This document shows positions 39,100 to 51,700 of a stretch of DNA of 64,000 nt, piece after piece. The translations under genes and the position numbers were made by a program. Source of the DNA: Paraphaeosphaeria minitans (lineage: Eukaryota > Ascomycota > Dothideomycetes > Pleosporales > Didymosphaeriaceae); NCBI GenBank assembly GCA_015832175.1, contig WJXW01000006.1, positions 1,922,001 to 1,986,000 of the forward strand, written 5' to 3'. Under the pieces are notes generated by a model that was not told where the DNA came from, did not search any database, and worked only from the letters and a program-made list of their open reading frames with translations. The stretch's first letter is position 1. Each line of letters opens with the position of its first letter.

Positions 39100-39720
39100 T
39101 ATATTTTAAGTATAGGAAAAGTATAAACTTACTATCTACTATATAAAGGGAATAACTACTTTAAAAGTATTAGTAATCTAACGCTACTTTACTAGGATTA
39201 AGCCTAGATACTAAGGGCTAGTAGTAGGCACCTAGGTCGCTACACCTATAGGTGTACTAATATAAGCTATAACACACTAGCGGTTAGCTAGCTCTAAGTT
39301 AAATTACTTTTAGTAATAAGCTAGTTTTAAGCCTACTACCTTTATATACTTATTTGTCTTACACTACCTACCTAGGGTCTCTATAACTGTAATATAGTAG
39401 TAGTTATAAAGGGCGTATAGGCAATTAAGACGCCTATTTATCGCCTTTAGCACCTATAAATATTAGCTAAAGCGTATATATAACGCGTAACTCTAGATAT
39501 ACTAAGTTACACTCTTTATAATTGCCTTTAATATAATAGTTATAGCGCTTATTATTATTTTTAGTATAGTCTTTAGAGAGCTTTACTAAGTTCTACGCAT
39601 AGTGTATATAAGTTATAAGCACTATATTATAGTCTACGCACTTAGTATCTCTACTAAACGCAAAAGTAGTAGTATTATAGAGATTAGACTTCTTAATATA
39701 TTTAGGCACTAAGTAGTATA
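39100..39720 (-). pseudogene. ORF antisense to G2, unit 1: Cys cluster frame
   Basis: On the strand opposite to G2 pol, one frame has two ~46-codon stretches free of stops around 39,450-39,740, and only TAA/TAG elsewhere. It contains VPKYIKKSNLYNTTTFAFS, TKCVDYNIV, then NNNKRYNYYIKGNYKECN, where Tyr codons stand at places expected for Cys if TGC/TGT had been hit by RIP. It continues with YLELRVIYTLANIYRC. Position (between pol and the polypurine tract/3' LTR) and Cys pattern parallel the antisense frames of G1 and copia. Function unknown. Start and stop are approximate. Confidence 0.45.
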
Positions 39721-40069
39721 GTATCTTAAGTAATTAAAGGGGTTGTTTAAAGATTAAGCGCTCTATTTACGCTAAGAATATATTATTTATATATTATATA
39801 GGTAGAGAGTACACGAAGATTAAAATAACATTAACACTATATAGCTTTACTATCCTATATTACGAAAGGCTATAGTAAATAGAAAGTGTAGAAGCTTTAT
39901 AATAAATAACACACGTAATACGTTTATAACGCGCACTATTTACTTATAATACGCTATTATTGCGTACGTAATGCGCACCCCTATAGACACTCTTTTCTTT
40001 TCTTATAGGGTGAGGTTTTTATTAAGGCTATAGTATACTGTAGAGGACTATAGCTAGAGGGGGAGGTTC

Positions 40070-40284
40070 TATAATAGGTAGATTATAATATTATTATGGT
40101 GTTATAGTATCTAGCGCTAAGGCTTTATAGAGGGTCTATGCGCTAAGTAAGCTAGCTACGCAAAACCTATACTGCGCGTTAACTCTACACAAGATAAGTA
40201 TTATTCTATTAATATTACTAGAGTTATCCTTTTACTGTTCTTTCTAGTGTGAAGCAAGTACTATTGCTATAACTAGACCTCACA
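40070..40284 (+). repeat. G2 3' LTR, unit 1
   Basis: 215 bp, TATAATAGG...GACCTCACA, preceded by the polypurine tract CTAGAGGGGGAGG (about 40,055-40,067). In sense orientation it is the reverse complement of the solo LTR at 41383. Confidence 0.82.
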
Positions 40285-40359
40285 TTATTACTATTATCTA
40301 AGTTGCCCTTATTATAGTAAGGAGTAGACACTAGATTAATCTAGAATAAGCTATTAGTA

Positions 40360-40980
40360 TACGTTTTAAGTGTAGTAAAAGTGCGAACTTACTATATACT
40401 ATATAAAAACAATAACTGCCCTAAAAGTATTAGTAATCTAAAACTACTCTACTAGAATTAAGCCTAAATACTAAGGGCTAGTAGTAGGCACCTAGGTTAC
40501 TACACCTATAGGTGTACTAATATAAGCTATAATACACTAGCGATTAGCTAGCTCTAAGTTAAACTACTTTTAGTAATAAGCTAGCTTTAAGCCTATTATC
40601 TTTATACGCTTATCTGTCTTACGCTGTCCGCTTAGGGTTTCTATAACTATAATATAATAGTAATTATAAAGGGCGTATAGGTAATAAAGGCACCTATTTA
40701 TTACTTTTAGTACCTACAAATATTAGCTGAAGCGTATATATAGCGCGCGACTTTAGATATACTAAGTTATAGCCTCTATAATTACTTTTAATATAATAGT
40801 TATAGCGCTTATTTTTATCTTTTATATAGTCTTTAGGAAGCTTTACTAAGTTCTACGTATAATATATATAAGTTGTAAGCATTATAATATAGTCTACGCA
40901 CTTAGCATTATTACTAAACACAAAGATAGTAGTATTATATAAGTTAGACTTCTTAATATACTTAGGTACTAGGTAGTAGG
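40360..40980 (-). pseudogene. ORF antisense to G2, unit 2
   Basis: Second copy of the frame at 39100-39720, produced by the tandem duplication, with additional RIP-type changes. Listed separately because the two copies allow comparison of how RIP altered the same frame. Confidence 0.4.
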
Positions 40981-41329
40981 GTATATTAAATAATTAATAA
41001 AGTTATTTAAAAGTTAAGCGCTTTATTCATAGTAAGTATATAGTAGTTATATATTATATAGGTAGAGAGTACACAAGGATTAAAATAATATTAAAACTAC
41101 ATAGCCTAGCTACCTTATATTACGAAACGCTACAGTAAACAGAAGAAGTAGGGGCCTTATAATAAATAACATGTTTAAATATGTTTATAACGCGCACTAT
41201 TTACTTATAATATACTATTATTACGCACGTAATATATACTCCTATAGACACTATTTTCTTTTTTATATGGTAAAGTTTTTATTAAAGCTATAGTATACTA
41301 TATAGGACTGTAGCTAGAGGGGGAGATTC

Positions 41330-41765
41330 TATAATAGGTAAATTATAATATTGTTGTAGTGTTATAGCATCTAGCGCTAAAGTGTGAGGTCTGGTTATAG
41401 GCAATAGTACTTGCTTCACACCAGGGAGGACAGTGAAAGGATGACTCTGGTAATATTAATAGAATAATACTTGTCTTGTGTCGAGTTAACGCGCGGCGCA
41501 GGTTTTGCGTAGCTAGCTTGCTTAGCGCACAGACCCTCTATGAGGCCTTGGCGCTAGATACCACAACACCACAACAATATCGTGATCTACCCGTTACATA
41601 AAGTTCTATAAAGGGCCTATGCGCTAAGCGAGCTAGCTATACAAAACCTATACTACGCCCTAACTCTACGTAAGATAAGTATTATTCTACTAATATAATT
41701 AAGTTATCCTTTTACTATCCTTCCTAGTGTAAAGCAAATACTATTGCCTATAACTAGACCTTATA
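41330..41765 (+). repeat. G2 3' LTR, unit 2, split by a solo LTR
   Basis: Parts 41330-41382 and 41604-41765 total 215 bp after removal of the insertion and one target copy. Preceded by GAGGGGGAGA. Confidence 0.82.
41383..41598 (-). repeat. Solo LTR of the G2 family, essentially free of RIP
   Basis: 216 bp, TGTGAGGTCTGG...CCCGTTACA, flanked by exact TAAAG duplications (41378-41382 and 41599-41603). CpA and TpG are frequent here, in contrast to everything around it. It is inserted, in inverted orientation, into an RIP-mutated LTR of the same family. No internal sequence remains. Confidence 0.92.
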
Positions 41766-41942
41766 AGTAAAGAGCTAGCTAATAGTTAAGAAGCGTAGAG
41801 TGTTTATAGCCTATAGTTAGCACAAATAAGAGTAAATATTATACTACTATTTATGTGTTATTATCTATATAGTCCTAAAGAATAGGTAAGATAATATTAC
41901 TCTTAAGAATATTATACTAATCTGCCTTATAAAAACACTATT

Positions 41943-42426
41943 ATGCCTATTCCTAAAGCTTATAAACCTTACAGGCAAGAACTTCCTCCTAATCTAGATT
42001 ATCTATATACCATAGAAACTATTAATACTATATAATAACAATTAAATAGTATTTAATAAATATAAGCTACTAGGATCTTAACACTAGAGGGAGCAAAGTA
42101 CTATCTTCTACTACTTTAGTATTTATTTGTATAGGCACTATAACTACGCACTAAAGTGGGAGATTTAATAGTATATATAGAGGTAAGGTAAAGGTAGGTA
42201 GAAGGAATATCTACTAATCTCTATATAGTATTAGCACTATAAGGTAATGCGATTTATAGACACTAACCTTATTTTTATAAATATAGCAGCTATATCTTTA
42301 CTTATAAGTAATTCTATATTATTTATAATAGGTGCCTTAGTACTAGGGAGGCTATTACTACATTAAACTATTATAATAGTGTTTATAGGTGTTATAGAGG
42401 TATTATCTATATTACTAGTAATAGAT
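41943..42426 (+). pseudogene. Degenerate protein-coding relic, left part (split by G1c)
   Basis: From ATG at 41943 one frame stays coherent for about 161 codons with TAA/TAG as the only stops. It starts MPIPKAYKPYRQELPPNLDY and includes GDLIVYIEVR, YFYKYSSYIFTYK and CLSTREAITTLNYYN before the G1c insertion at 42427. CpA/TpG depletion is milder than in the retroelements. It may be a host gene or a protein of an unrecognised mobile element. No family recognised. Coding-like sequence resumes after the insertion at about 55,730, in a shifted frame. Confidence 0.5.
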
Positions 42427-42837
42427 TGTTAAATCCAAGAGGGTAGCTAGTCCTAAAGGGTTAAGGTTGGTTCTTGGGCAGGAGTACTTACAGAAGGTGG
42501 AAGGTCTTGTTAATATAATAGTATCTTATAAAGTGTAATGAGTAAACAATTTAGTCTGCTAGAATCTAAACGATAGATTAATAAATAGATTAAACACAAG
42601 TATAGAGAGCCTATCCTCGCGTTCCTATATAATAGGGCTACTCTATTACTTAGTGTTACTAAGCAACTAAGTATATTATATAACCTACTCTACTACTTAG
42701 TGCTACTAAGTAACTAAGCACATTACGTAACCTAATCTAAGTTGCTTAGCGTCTCTTTATTATATTTATAACTTTATTGCTATTCTATTACACCTTTATA
42801 AGCGCCTAAGTCTTATATTATTATCTAGTATATAACA
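42427..42837 (-). repeat. G1c 3' LTR
   Basis: 411 bp. In sense orientation TGTTATATAC...GGATTTAACA. The U3 half contains an imperfect ~50-bp tandem duplication (TACTTAGTG(T/C)(T/C)ACTAAG... type, about 42,645-42,735). The adjoining internal sequence TTATCCCCTCCCTTTCT (42838-42854) is the complement of the polypurine tract. Confidence 0.9.
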
Positions 42838-42874
42838 TTATCCCCTCCCTTTCTATTCTTTATTCTAAAGAATT

Positions 42875-43393
42875 ATGCCTGCTAACTACAATTCTATAAA
42901 GCGTTATTACAACTTTATCTTTACTATTAAAAACTATAGAGTAGTTATAGTGTTAAAATGCTCTTTTTATAAGTTACACTCTTACGTTTATAAAGTCTAT
43001 ATTAGCTTAGAGAAGTATAGTAAGTGTTAGAAATAAGGCTTAAAGTGTAATATAGCTATTACTAGAAATAAGTTCTTACAGTTAATTACTAAGAAGAAGA
43101 AGTTAGAGGCGTAAATATTAGAGGCGTAAAAAGAATAAGATATAGTGTTTAAGGCCTTACGCGTAGTATACATAAAAAAAGATTAGTTAGTAAAATAGTT
43201 AGCATAGAATAAGAAGTATACTAGCGAGGTTATTATAGTAGAGAGCGCTACTCTAGTAGAGCTAGAGTTAGAGGAGGATCTAGCTTATCCTACTTAGCCT
43301 ACTAGTCTAGCTAAACTTAGCACGTCTATATAGTTAGTAATAGACAACCTGCCTCCTAAGTTCTAGGATAATTTTTTAGCATTACTGTCTTAA
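42875..43393 (+). pseudogene. ORF antisense to G1c: Cys cluster plus coiled coil, ATG preserved
   Basis: The clearest of the antisense frames: ATG at 42875, about 172 codons in one frame to TAA at 43391-43393, interrupted only by TAA/TAG. The N-terminus MPANYNSIKRYYNFIFTIKN is followed by a Cys region (LKCSFYK, then SKC and GLKCNI, with Tyr at RIP-prone positions). Then come a Lys/Glu coiled-coil-like part (LITKKKKLEA; VIIVESATLVELELEEDL) and a tail PPKFxDNFLALLS. A similar tail (LLEFxDNLVPLLS) is seen in the G1b frame at 53951-54500. It lies opposite to pol, just inside the 3' LTR. No named family recognised. Confidence 0.6.
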
Positions 43394-46300
43394 GTAAGTC
43401 TATTAATAGAATTCTTTAATCTTTTATTAATAGTTTTTTAAGTAGTTCTCTAGTTCCTAAGTGTTTTTACTATGTAAGTAACCTTTCTACTTAATAAGGT
43501 ACGCGTTACTATACTAATTATATTCTAGAATTCTTTTAACCTTAAATTTATTTTCTTCCTTAGTCTAGTGGTAGAAGGTGGTTTTAACTAGTGTATTAGG
43601 GTCTGCTAGTTCTAGTAGTAATACGTAGAATACTAGGTGTATCTTTATATTTGGCGGTAGTTCTAACTTGTAGTTTACTAGTAATATTTACTTAGAAATG
43701 TAAAATAGTCTAACTTTAATATAATCTAGTTTCTTGTGTTTTTTCTTCTAAGTTTAAAGGTTCTTTGTAAGTAGATATACTTTATCCCCTTTCTTTAGCT
43801 AAGGTGCTATTTTTTATTTTTAATTTTAGTATAAAATTAATTACTACTAAGCTTTTTTAAGATTCTCTTAGAGTTATTAGTGTATTTTCTTTATATTTTT
43901 TACTATATCTATAGCTTCTTTTGCTTTAATTGTCGTAGGAAATTGTTAATTAAAGAGATATAGGTGTTTTCTATAGTTTATATAAAATAGTGTATATCCT
44001 AATACTGCTAATACTTTATTATTATAGGCTAACTATACTATAGGTAGTAATAAAACCTAGTTATTCTTCTAACTATTGTAGTAGATGCGTAGGTACGTTT
44101 CTATAGTTTAGTTTATACGTTCTATCTATCTGTTTATTTATAGATAGTAAGCTATTAATAGCTTTTATTTTATTCTAAGTAGTACTATAAGCGTTATCTA
44201 ATAATTTAACATAAAGAGCTTGTCTTTATTACTAATAATTGTTTTTAGGATTCTGTAGTGTCTAACTAGTCTATCTAAGATAAGAAAAGTGAGTTTTTTT
44301 ACTATTATTCTTTTAAGGCATAGAATAAGCTTAATATACTTAGTTAGTTAGTAGACTACTACTAGTATACTGTTATATTTAATTCCTGTTATTAGATTCT
44401 TAGAATTTAGAATTCCTATAATAAAATCTATAGCGATGTCTTCTTATAGTGCTGTTAGTATTCTAATTACTTATATCTCTCTATATTTAAGATATATGCT
44501 ATGTTTATTTCTCTAGCATTCTATACATTTATAGATATAAGTTATTATAGCTTCCTTAATTCCTTTAAAAGTGTAATTCCTTTAGATAAGTTCTATTGTT
44601 TTTATAATACCTAGGTGTCTGTACATAGGGTTATTATAGTATTATTAGATAATCTTAGTCTATAGATGTTCTAGAACTTCTTAGTTAATTACTAAAAGTT
44701 AATTTAGTTCTACTATTAGCTCTAGAGATCTATTTTTGGCTTTGTAAAGGATTATAGAGAAGGTTTTTGCCTTTTCTCTTACTAAATTACTTTATTAGCT
44801 AAGAGTGTCTACTCTACTATTTTTTTTCCTAGCTATATAGATAATTTTAAACTTATACTACCTAGTAGTTTATAACTATTTTTGTTATTATAGCGTAAGT
44901 TCTTTTGTTATTGTGAACCTTAGAAGGTTTTTATAATTTATATAGATTTTTAGCGTTAAGTAACTAAGCGCGTAAATCCTCTAGTGCTTTAAAGCTTTAA
45001 TAATAGCGTAGAGTTCTTTATTATATATATTATATTATATTTTAGCGTTATTAAATTTACATAAGTAGTAGGTAATTAGGTACTATTTACTATTATGTTT
45101 TTATTTAGCGTAGGCGCCTAGCGTAAGATTACTAGCGTTTGTTTTAAAGCGTAGTAGTTTATTACTTCTAAAATAAATAAAGATAGGTTCTATAATATAT
45201 ACTGTCTTAAGGAGTTAAAATAACATTCTACACTTATTTGTCTATTTAAAGGGTACGTTCTTTTTTATAAAATTTATTAAAGGTATTATAACCTTTGCGT
45301 AATTTTGGATGAATTGTTAATTAAATCTATAGAATTCTAAGAATTCTTAGATATTCTTAGCTGTCTTTAGTATTAGCTAGTTCTTAATGTATTTAACTTT
45401 ACTTAGTGCTATCTTAATTCTTTCTATAGTAATAATGTGTCCTAGGAATTTAAGTTATTTAACGTTAAACTCGTATTTCTTAAGTTTAATACAAAGGCAT
45501 ACTTTGTCTAGTACTTCTAGTACTATCTATACATACTTAGTGTGGTCTAATTTGTTTTTAGAAAAGATAAGGATATTGTCTATATACGTAATAATAAATA
45601 TGTCTAGATGTTTATAGAGTATATTATTAATAAGTGCTATAAAAGCTGCTAGTGTATTTATAAGTCTAAATAGTATAACTTTGTACTTAAATAGTCTATA
45701 GCGTGATTAAAACACTGTTTTTTATTCTTCACCTTTCTTAATTTATATAAGGTGGTAACTGTCTCTTAGATCTATTATTATAAATATCTTAGCTTAAGAT
45801 AGTTAATTTTATAGCTCTATAATATTTAGTAGTAGATATTAGTTCTTTATTATTATATTATTAAGTTATTAGTAGTTAATATATAGTCTGTCTAATCTAT
45901 CTTTTTTCTTAATAAATATAAAAGGGCTTACTACTAGTAACTTTAATAGTTATATATATCCTTTTTTAAAGTTTGTCTTAATAAAATTACGTTCTTTAAG
46001 GAGTTCTTCTTCTATCTTACTATATAGTAGTCTAAAGGGTGGCGTCTTCCTTTCTTCTAGGTCTATTATAAGATCCTAGGGTTAATATTTAGGTAGGTTT
46101 ACTTTTCCTTTCTTTTCTGTAAATATATATGTTTATTTCCTATACTCTCTTAGTAAGGTAAAGGGTGTACTATTATCCTCCTTCTTATACTTCTTAATCT
46201 AGTAGTTCCTACTAGCGTCTACTAAGGTGTGTTTCTATTTTTTAACTATCTATCACAGTATTATATTATTAATAACTCCCTTATCTACTATTATTTTTAG

Positions 46301-48307
46301 TTAATATATAGGCTTTACTTATAATATATAATTATAGCGTTTAAATAATATTTTCTTTGTACCTTAGTTAATTTATAGGTTATATATTATTAACTAAAGT
46401 AATTCTAAGACTAACTTATACTTAGATCTTAGTAAGATATCTAAGGTAAGTTCCTCTCTATGTCCTTTAACTATTATTATAGTAGTGACCTCCTAGTATA
46501 TTTAAGGTGTCTTAGGTATTAGGGATCTATTTATAACATAGATAATATAGGGTACTTCTTTCTCTAATATTATAAGTCCTGCTTATTTTACTATCTAATA
46601 AGATATAAAGTTCTTTTCTACTTTTAAGTCTATAAGAGCTTAAGCCTATATTTCTTTAAGCTATACTAGTAGCTTAACTAATACTATGCTTACTATAGCA
46701 TTTAATTTAATAAAGGCGTTTTCTTATTTAAGTTTAGGCCTAAAAAAGACATCTATTTGTGTAGATTATAGTTAAGTTCTAGTGCCTAGTATACGTTTCT
46801 AAGTATCTGCTTCTATTATTATTCTTAAGTATATAGCTTATATAGATTATCTTTTTCTTCTTCCTATAAGGATGTTCTTTTGTTTTTCCTCCTACAGTTT
46901 TTACTATTCCTATATACTAGTTAAATTAGTAGCTCTATTATTACTTCTTACGTAGGGCAGTTTATAAAGCTATCTAAATGCTTAGCTATATAGTAGTATT
47001 TATAGTTTTGGTTTAGACACGTGTACTAGTATAGTTATATATAGTCTTTATTAATAAGTATATTACAGTATTTATTACCCTTTAGCGTGAGGTAAGGAAA
47101 GTATTTTACTTATTATTTATCCTAGAGGTGTTTGTTATAAGCTGTAATAGGGTAGTCTATCTATATCTATCTATAGCGCAGTTTCCTTTTAGGTTATTTC
47201 TTATTTTCTTTTTTTTCTACCTTATATTATACACATGTTAGTTCTTTGTAATACATCTATATATAGAATTAGTATGTAGGATTTTAGTAGTCTAAGTAGT
47301 ATTTTAGTACGTAGTCTAACTTCTTATTTTTATAGGGTTGTATTCCTTTTAGTGCCTAGTGGGGTTCTATATAGTCCTAAACATTTAGTTTATACTTAGG
47401 TGACATAGGGTTGTCTTCTTCCTACCTACTTTATAGGTAAGGAGTAGGAGATCTTAGTATTTCTTCTACGTCTTCTACATTATAGTATATATTAGAGTTG
47501 TTTTCTAGATTTTTATATAGTTATAAGTTAAGTAAATCTAATTACTTACTTTGCTCTAGTGTAACGCGTTAGTAACTAAATAGTATTATAATAACTTCCT
47601 ATTCCTTATTAGATTCTTAGTCCTTAATAGTTAGTATATTTAACTTAGTTTAATAGACTTTGTTCTTTAATCTATAGTCCCTAGCTATATAGCCTAGTTT
47701 ACTATATATAAAGCATTTATAGGTCTTAGTTATTAGTTATTAATTTCTATTAGAGACGTGTTTATTAGGCTACTTAGAGCCTATTCTTCCTCTTTTTTCT
47801 TTGCCTATATAGTTAAACTAGACATCTTCTATTAGTTTATATCTCTAGTAGTTCCTTAGCTATTACTTTTAGATAATTCTAATAAGGTTCTTATAAACTA
47901 CTTTTACTAGTTATCTAAAGCTTATTACTTTAGAGTTTTAGTAGAGTTCCTATTACAGTAAAAACTACTCTCTATTAATTCTAATAGTTTCTTTATATAG
48001 TTTCTTAAGGTTAGCGATTTACGCACTACTATATAAAAGTTCTTTATATAGTTTCTATTTAAGTCCTTATTTATACATGTCCTAAAGAGATTTATTATCC
48101 TAGTTAAGTTATATAGTGTATCTGCAAAACTTAGCTATATACTTAGCTACTAATTATTTCTAAGTTATAGTCTAAATCTTTACTTTTATAATAGAGTCCT
48201 TATTAGCAATCCTAAAGAGTTATTTAAGGCATTTCTTAAAGTTATTGTAATCCTTAATAATATTAACTATATTAGCGTGCTTATTTGCGTAATTATTATT
48301 ATTATTG

Positions 48308-48718
48308 TGTTAAGATCCGAAGGCTAGGCCTCCTAGGATCTTTATATGTATCTACATTCGTTGTTCGAGTGACACGGCACAAAAGGTCACGTGATTGGAT
48401 TAGTGTGATTAGAGCGCCAAGATAACTAATTAGACTAAGCACTTAACATACTAAGTAACTAATTAGTGCTTAATTAGTTTAATTAGAGCGATTAGTCCAC
48501 TAATCGCTTAAAGTATATAGGAACGCGAGGATAGGCTCTCTATACTTATATTTAATCTATTTATTAATCTATTATTTGGATTCTAGCAGACTAAATTGTT
48601 AACTTGTTATACTTTGTAAGATACTATTATATTAACAAGACCTTCTACTTTCTGTAAGTACTCCTGCCTAAGAACTAACTTTAACCCTTTAGGACTAGCT
48701 ACTCTCTTAGATTTAATA
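48308..48718 (+). repeat. G1b 5' LTR
   Basis: 411 bp, TGTTAAGATCC...GATTTAATA. The U3 half contains long imperfect palindromes (ACTAATTAG/CTAATTAGT, CTTAATTAG) and CACGTGAT. The last ~200 bp are shared by all G1 LTRs. Confidence 0.9.
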
Positions 48719-51700
48719 TCTTAAACACCCTTAATATAAGTACTTTACAAACTCCTATCTCTTCTATAGCTTTAGGTGCTACTAAAATTACTTCTATAAA
48801 AGATAGTAGTAAGGCGCATAAACTTAATCTCTACTTTAGTAAACAATCTTAAACTAATATCTAGATTCTCTAGTTAGACCTCTACTTCTTTAACTTAGAT
48901 AAACTCCTTAAAGACAAAAAGAAGGTTATCTTCGCAGTAATATATATATAAGGAGATATAGGATTATAAATCTATCTTTACCTTAAAAAGTATCTAGGAA
49001 TAGACCACGATAATAATAATAATAATTACGTAAATAAGCACGCTAATATAGTTAATATTATTAAGGATTATAATAACTTTAAGAAATGCCTTAAATAACT
49101 CTTTAGGATTACTAACAAGGACTCTATTATAAAAGTAAAGATTTAGACTATAACTTAGAAATAATTAGCAGCTAAGTATATAGCTAAGTTTTATAGATAC
49201 GCTGTGTAGCTTAACTAGGACAATAAGTCTCTCTAGAATATGTATAAATAAGAACTTAAATAGAAACTACGTAAAGAACTCTTATGTAGTAGTGCACAAA
49301 TTACTAACCTTAAAGAACTATATAAAGAAACTATTAGAATTAATAGAGAGTAGTTTTTACTGTAATAGGAGCTCTACTAAAACCCTAGAGTAATAAGCTT
49401 TAGATAACTAGCAAAAATAGTTTATAAAAACCTTATTAGAATTATTTAAAAGCAACAGCTAAGGAACTACTAGAGATATAAACTAATAAAAAATATCTAG
49501 TTTAACTACTTAGGTAAAGAAAAAGGAGGAAAGATAGGCCCTAAGCAGCCTAATAAACGCGTCTCTAATAGAAGTTAATAATTAATAACTAAGACCTATA
49601 AATACTTTATATATAGTAAACTAGGCTATATAGCTAGAAACTATAGATTAAAGAACAAAGTCTATTAAACTAAGTTAAATATACTAACTATTAAAGACTA
49701 AGAACCTAATAAAGAATAGGAAGTTATTATAATACTATTTAGTTACTAACGCGTTACACTAGAGTAAAGTAAGTAATTAGATTTACTTAACTTACAACTA
49801 TATAAAGATCTAGAAGATAACTCTAACGTATACTATAACGTAGAAGACGTAGAAGAGATACTAAAATCTCTTACTCTTTACTTATAAAATAGGTAGGAAG
49901 AAGACAACCCTATGTTACCTAAGTATAAACTAAATGTTTAGGACTATATAGAACCCTACTAGGCACTAAAAGGAATACAACCCTATAAAAATAAGAAGTT
50001 AGACTACGTACTAAAGTACTACCTAGACTACTAAAATCTTACACACTAATTCTGTATATAGACGTATTACAAAGAACTAATATACGTATAATATAAGGTA
50101 GAGAAAAAGGAGAATAAGAAATAACCTAGAAGGAAACTACACTATAGATAGATATAAATAGACTACCCTATTACAGCTTACAATAAACACCTCTAGGATA
50201 AATAATAAGTAAAATACTTTCCTTACTTTACACTAAAGGGTAACAAATACTATAATATGCTTATTAACAGAGACTGTATACAACTGTACTAGTATATGTG
50301 TCTAAACTAAAACTACAAATACTACTATATAGCTAAACATTTGGACAGCTTTGTAAACTACCCTATATAAGAAGTAATAACAGAGCTACTAATTTAACTA
50401 GTATATAGGAATAGTAAAGACTGCGGGAGAAAAAACAGAAGAATATTCTTATAGGAAGAAGAAGAAGAAGACAATCTATATAAGCTATATACTTAAGAAT
50501 AATAATAAAAGTGGATACTTAGAAACGCATACTAGGCACTAGAACTTAACTACAACCTATATAAATAGATGTCTTTTTTAGGCCTAAACTTAGATAAGAA
50601 AACGCCTTTATTAAATTAAATACTATAGTAAGCACAGTATTAATTAAGCTACTAGTATAGCTTAAAGAAATATAGGCTTAAGCTCTTATAAACTTAGGAG
50701 TAGAAAAGAACTTTATATCTTATTAGATAGTAAGATAAGCAGGACTTATAATATTAGAGAAAAAAGTACCCTATATTATCTATATCGCGAATAAATCCCT
50801 AATGTCTAAGATACCTTAGATATACTAGAAGGTTACTACTATAATAATAGTCTAAGGATATAGAGAGAAACTTACCTTAGATGTCTTACTAGGATCTAAG
50901 TATAAGTTAGTTTTAGGATTACTTTAGTTAATAATACACAACCTGCAGATTAACTAGGGTATAAAAAAAATATTATTTAAACGCTGCAATTATATATTAT
51001 AAGTAAAGCCTACGTATTAACTAAAAATAATAGTAGATAAGGGAGTTATTAATAACATAATACTACAATAAATAGTTAAAAAACGGAAGCACACCTTAGC
51101 AGACGCTAGTAGGAACTACTAGATTAAAAAGCGCGAGAAGAAAGACAATAGTATACCCCTCACCTTACTAAGAGAGTATAGGAAATAGATATATATGTTT
51201 ATAGAAAAGAAAAGAAAAGTAAACCTACCTAAACATTAACTCTAGGATCTTATAATAAACCTAGAAGAAAGAAAGACGCCACCCTTTAAACCACTATATA
51301 GTAAGATAGAAGAAGAACTCCTTAAAGAACATAATTTTATTAAGACAAACCTTAAGAAAGGATATATATAACTATTAAAGTCACTAGTAGTAAGCCTTTT
51401 TATATTTATTAAGAAAAAGGATAGATTAGATAAACTATGTGTTAACTACTAATAACTTAACAATATAATAATAAAGAACTAATATCTACTACTAAATATT
51501 ACAGAGCTATAAGATTAACTATCTTAAGCTAAGATATTTATAATAATAGATCTAAGAGACAGTTACCACCTTATACAAATTAAGAAAGGTGAAGAATAGA
51601 AAATAGCGTTTTAATTACGCTATAGACTATTTAAGTATAAGGTTATGCCTTTTAGACTTATAAATACACTAGCAGCTTTTATAGCGCTTATTAATAACGT

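Larger units (their letters stand above)
38302..41765 (+). mobile_element. G2 chromovirus, right copy: chromodomain end, 3' region and duplicated 3' LTR
   Basis: The first 412 bp (38302-38713) repeat 30577-30988 of the left G2 copy, and the sequence then continues through the chromodomain end (about 38,560-38,765). Next come an 18-bp repeat cluster, a 3' region with an opposite-strand ORF, a polypurine tract and an LTR. The last 1,260 bp (3' region plus LTR) occur twice in tandem. The second LTR is split by a solo LTR. The 5' part of this copy is replaced by copia copy 3. Confidence 0.75.
39025..41765 (+). repeat. Tandem duplication, 2 x 1,260 bp (G2 3' region + LTR)
   Basis: Unit 1 is 39025-40284 (1,045 bp internal + 215 bp LTR). 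Unit 2 is 40285-41765 (1,045 + 215 bp once the 221-bp solo-LTR insertion is removed). Both internal parts begin TTATTACTATTATCTAAG and are equal in length. They differ mostly by transitions, so the duplication precedes at least part of the RIP. Confidence 0.88.

Noticed and set aside
39180..40069. Plus-strand reading of the G2 3' region as an extra ORF after pol
   Set aside because: Needs a stop read-through roughly every ten codons, while the minus-strand frame has much longer open stretches and a Cys pattern.
45387..45617. 76-codon plus-strand open frame
   Set aside because: Shadow on the opposite strand of the G1c reverse transcriptase region.
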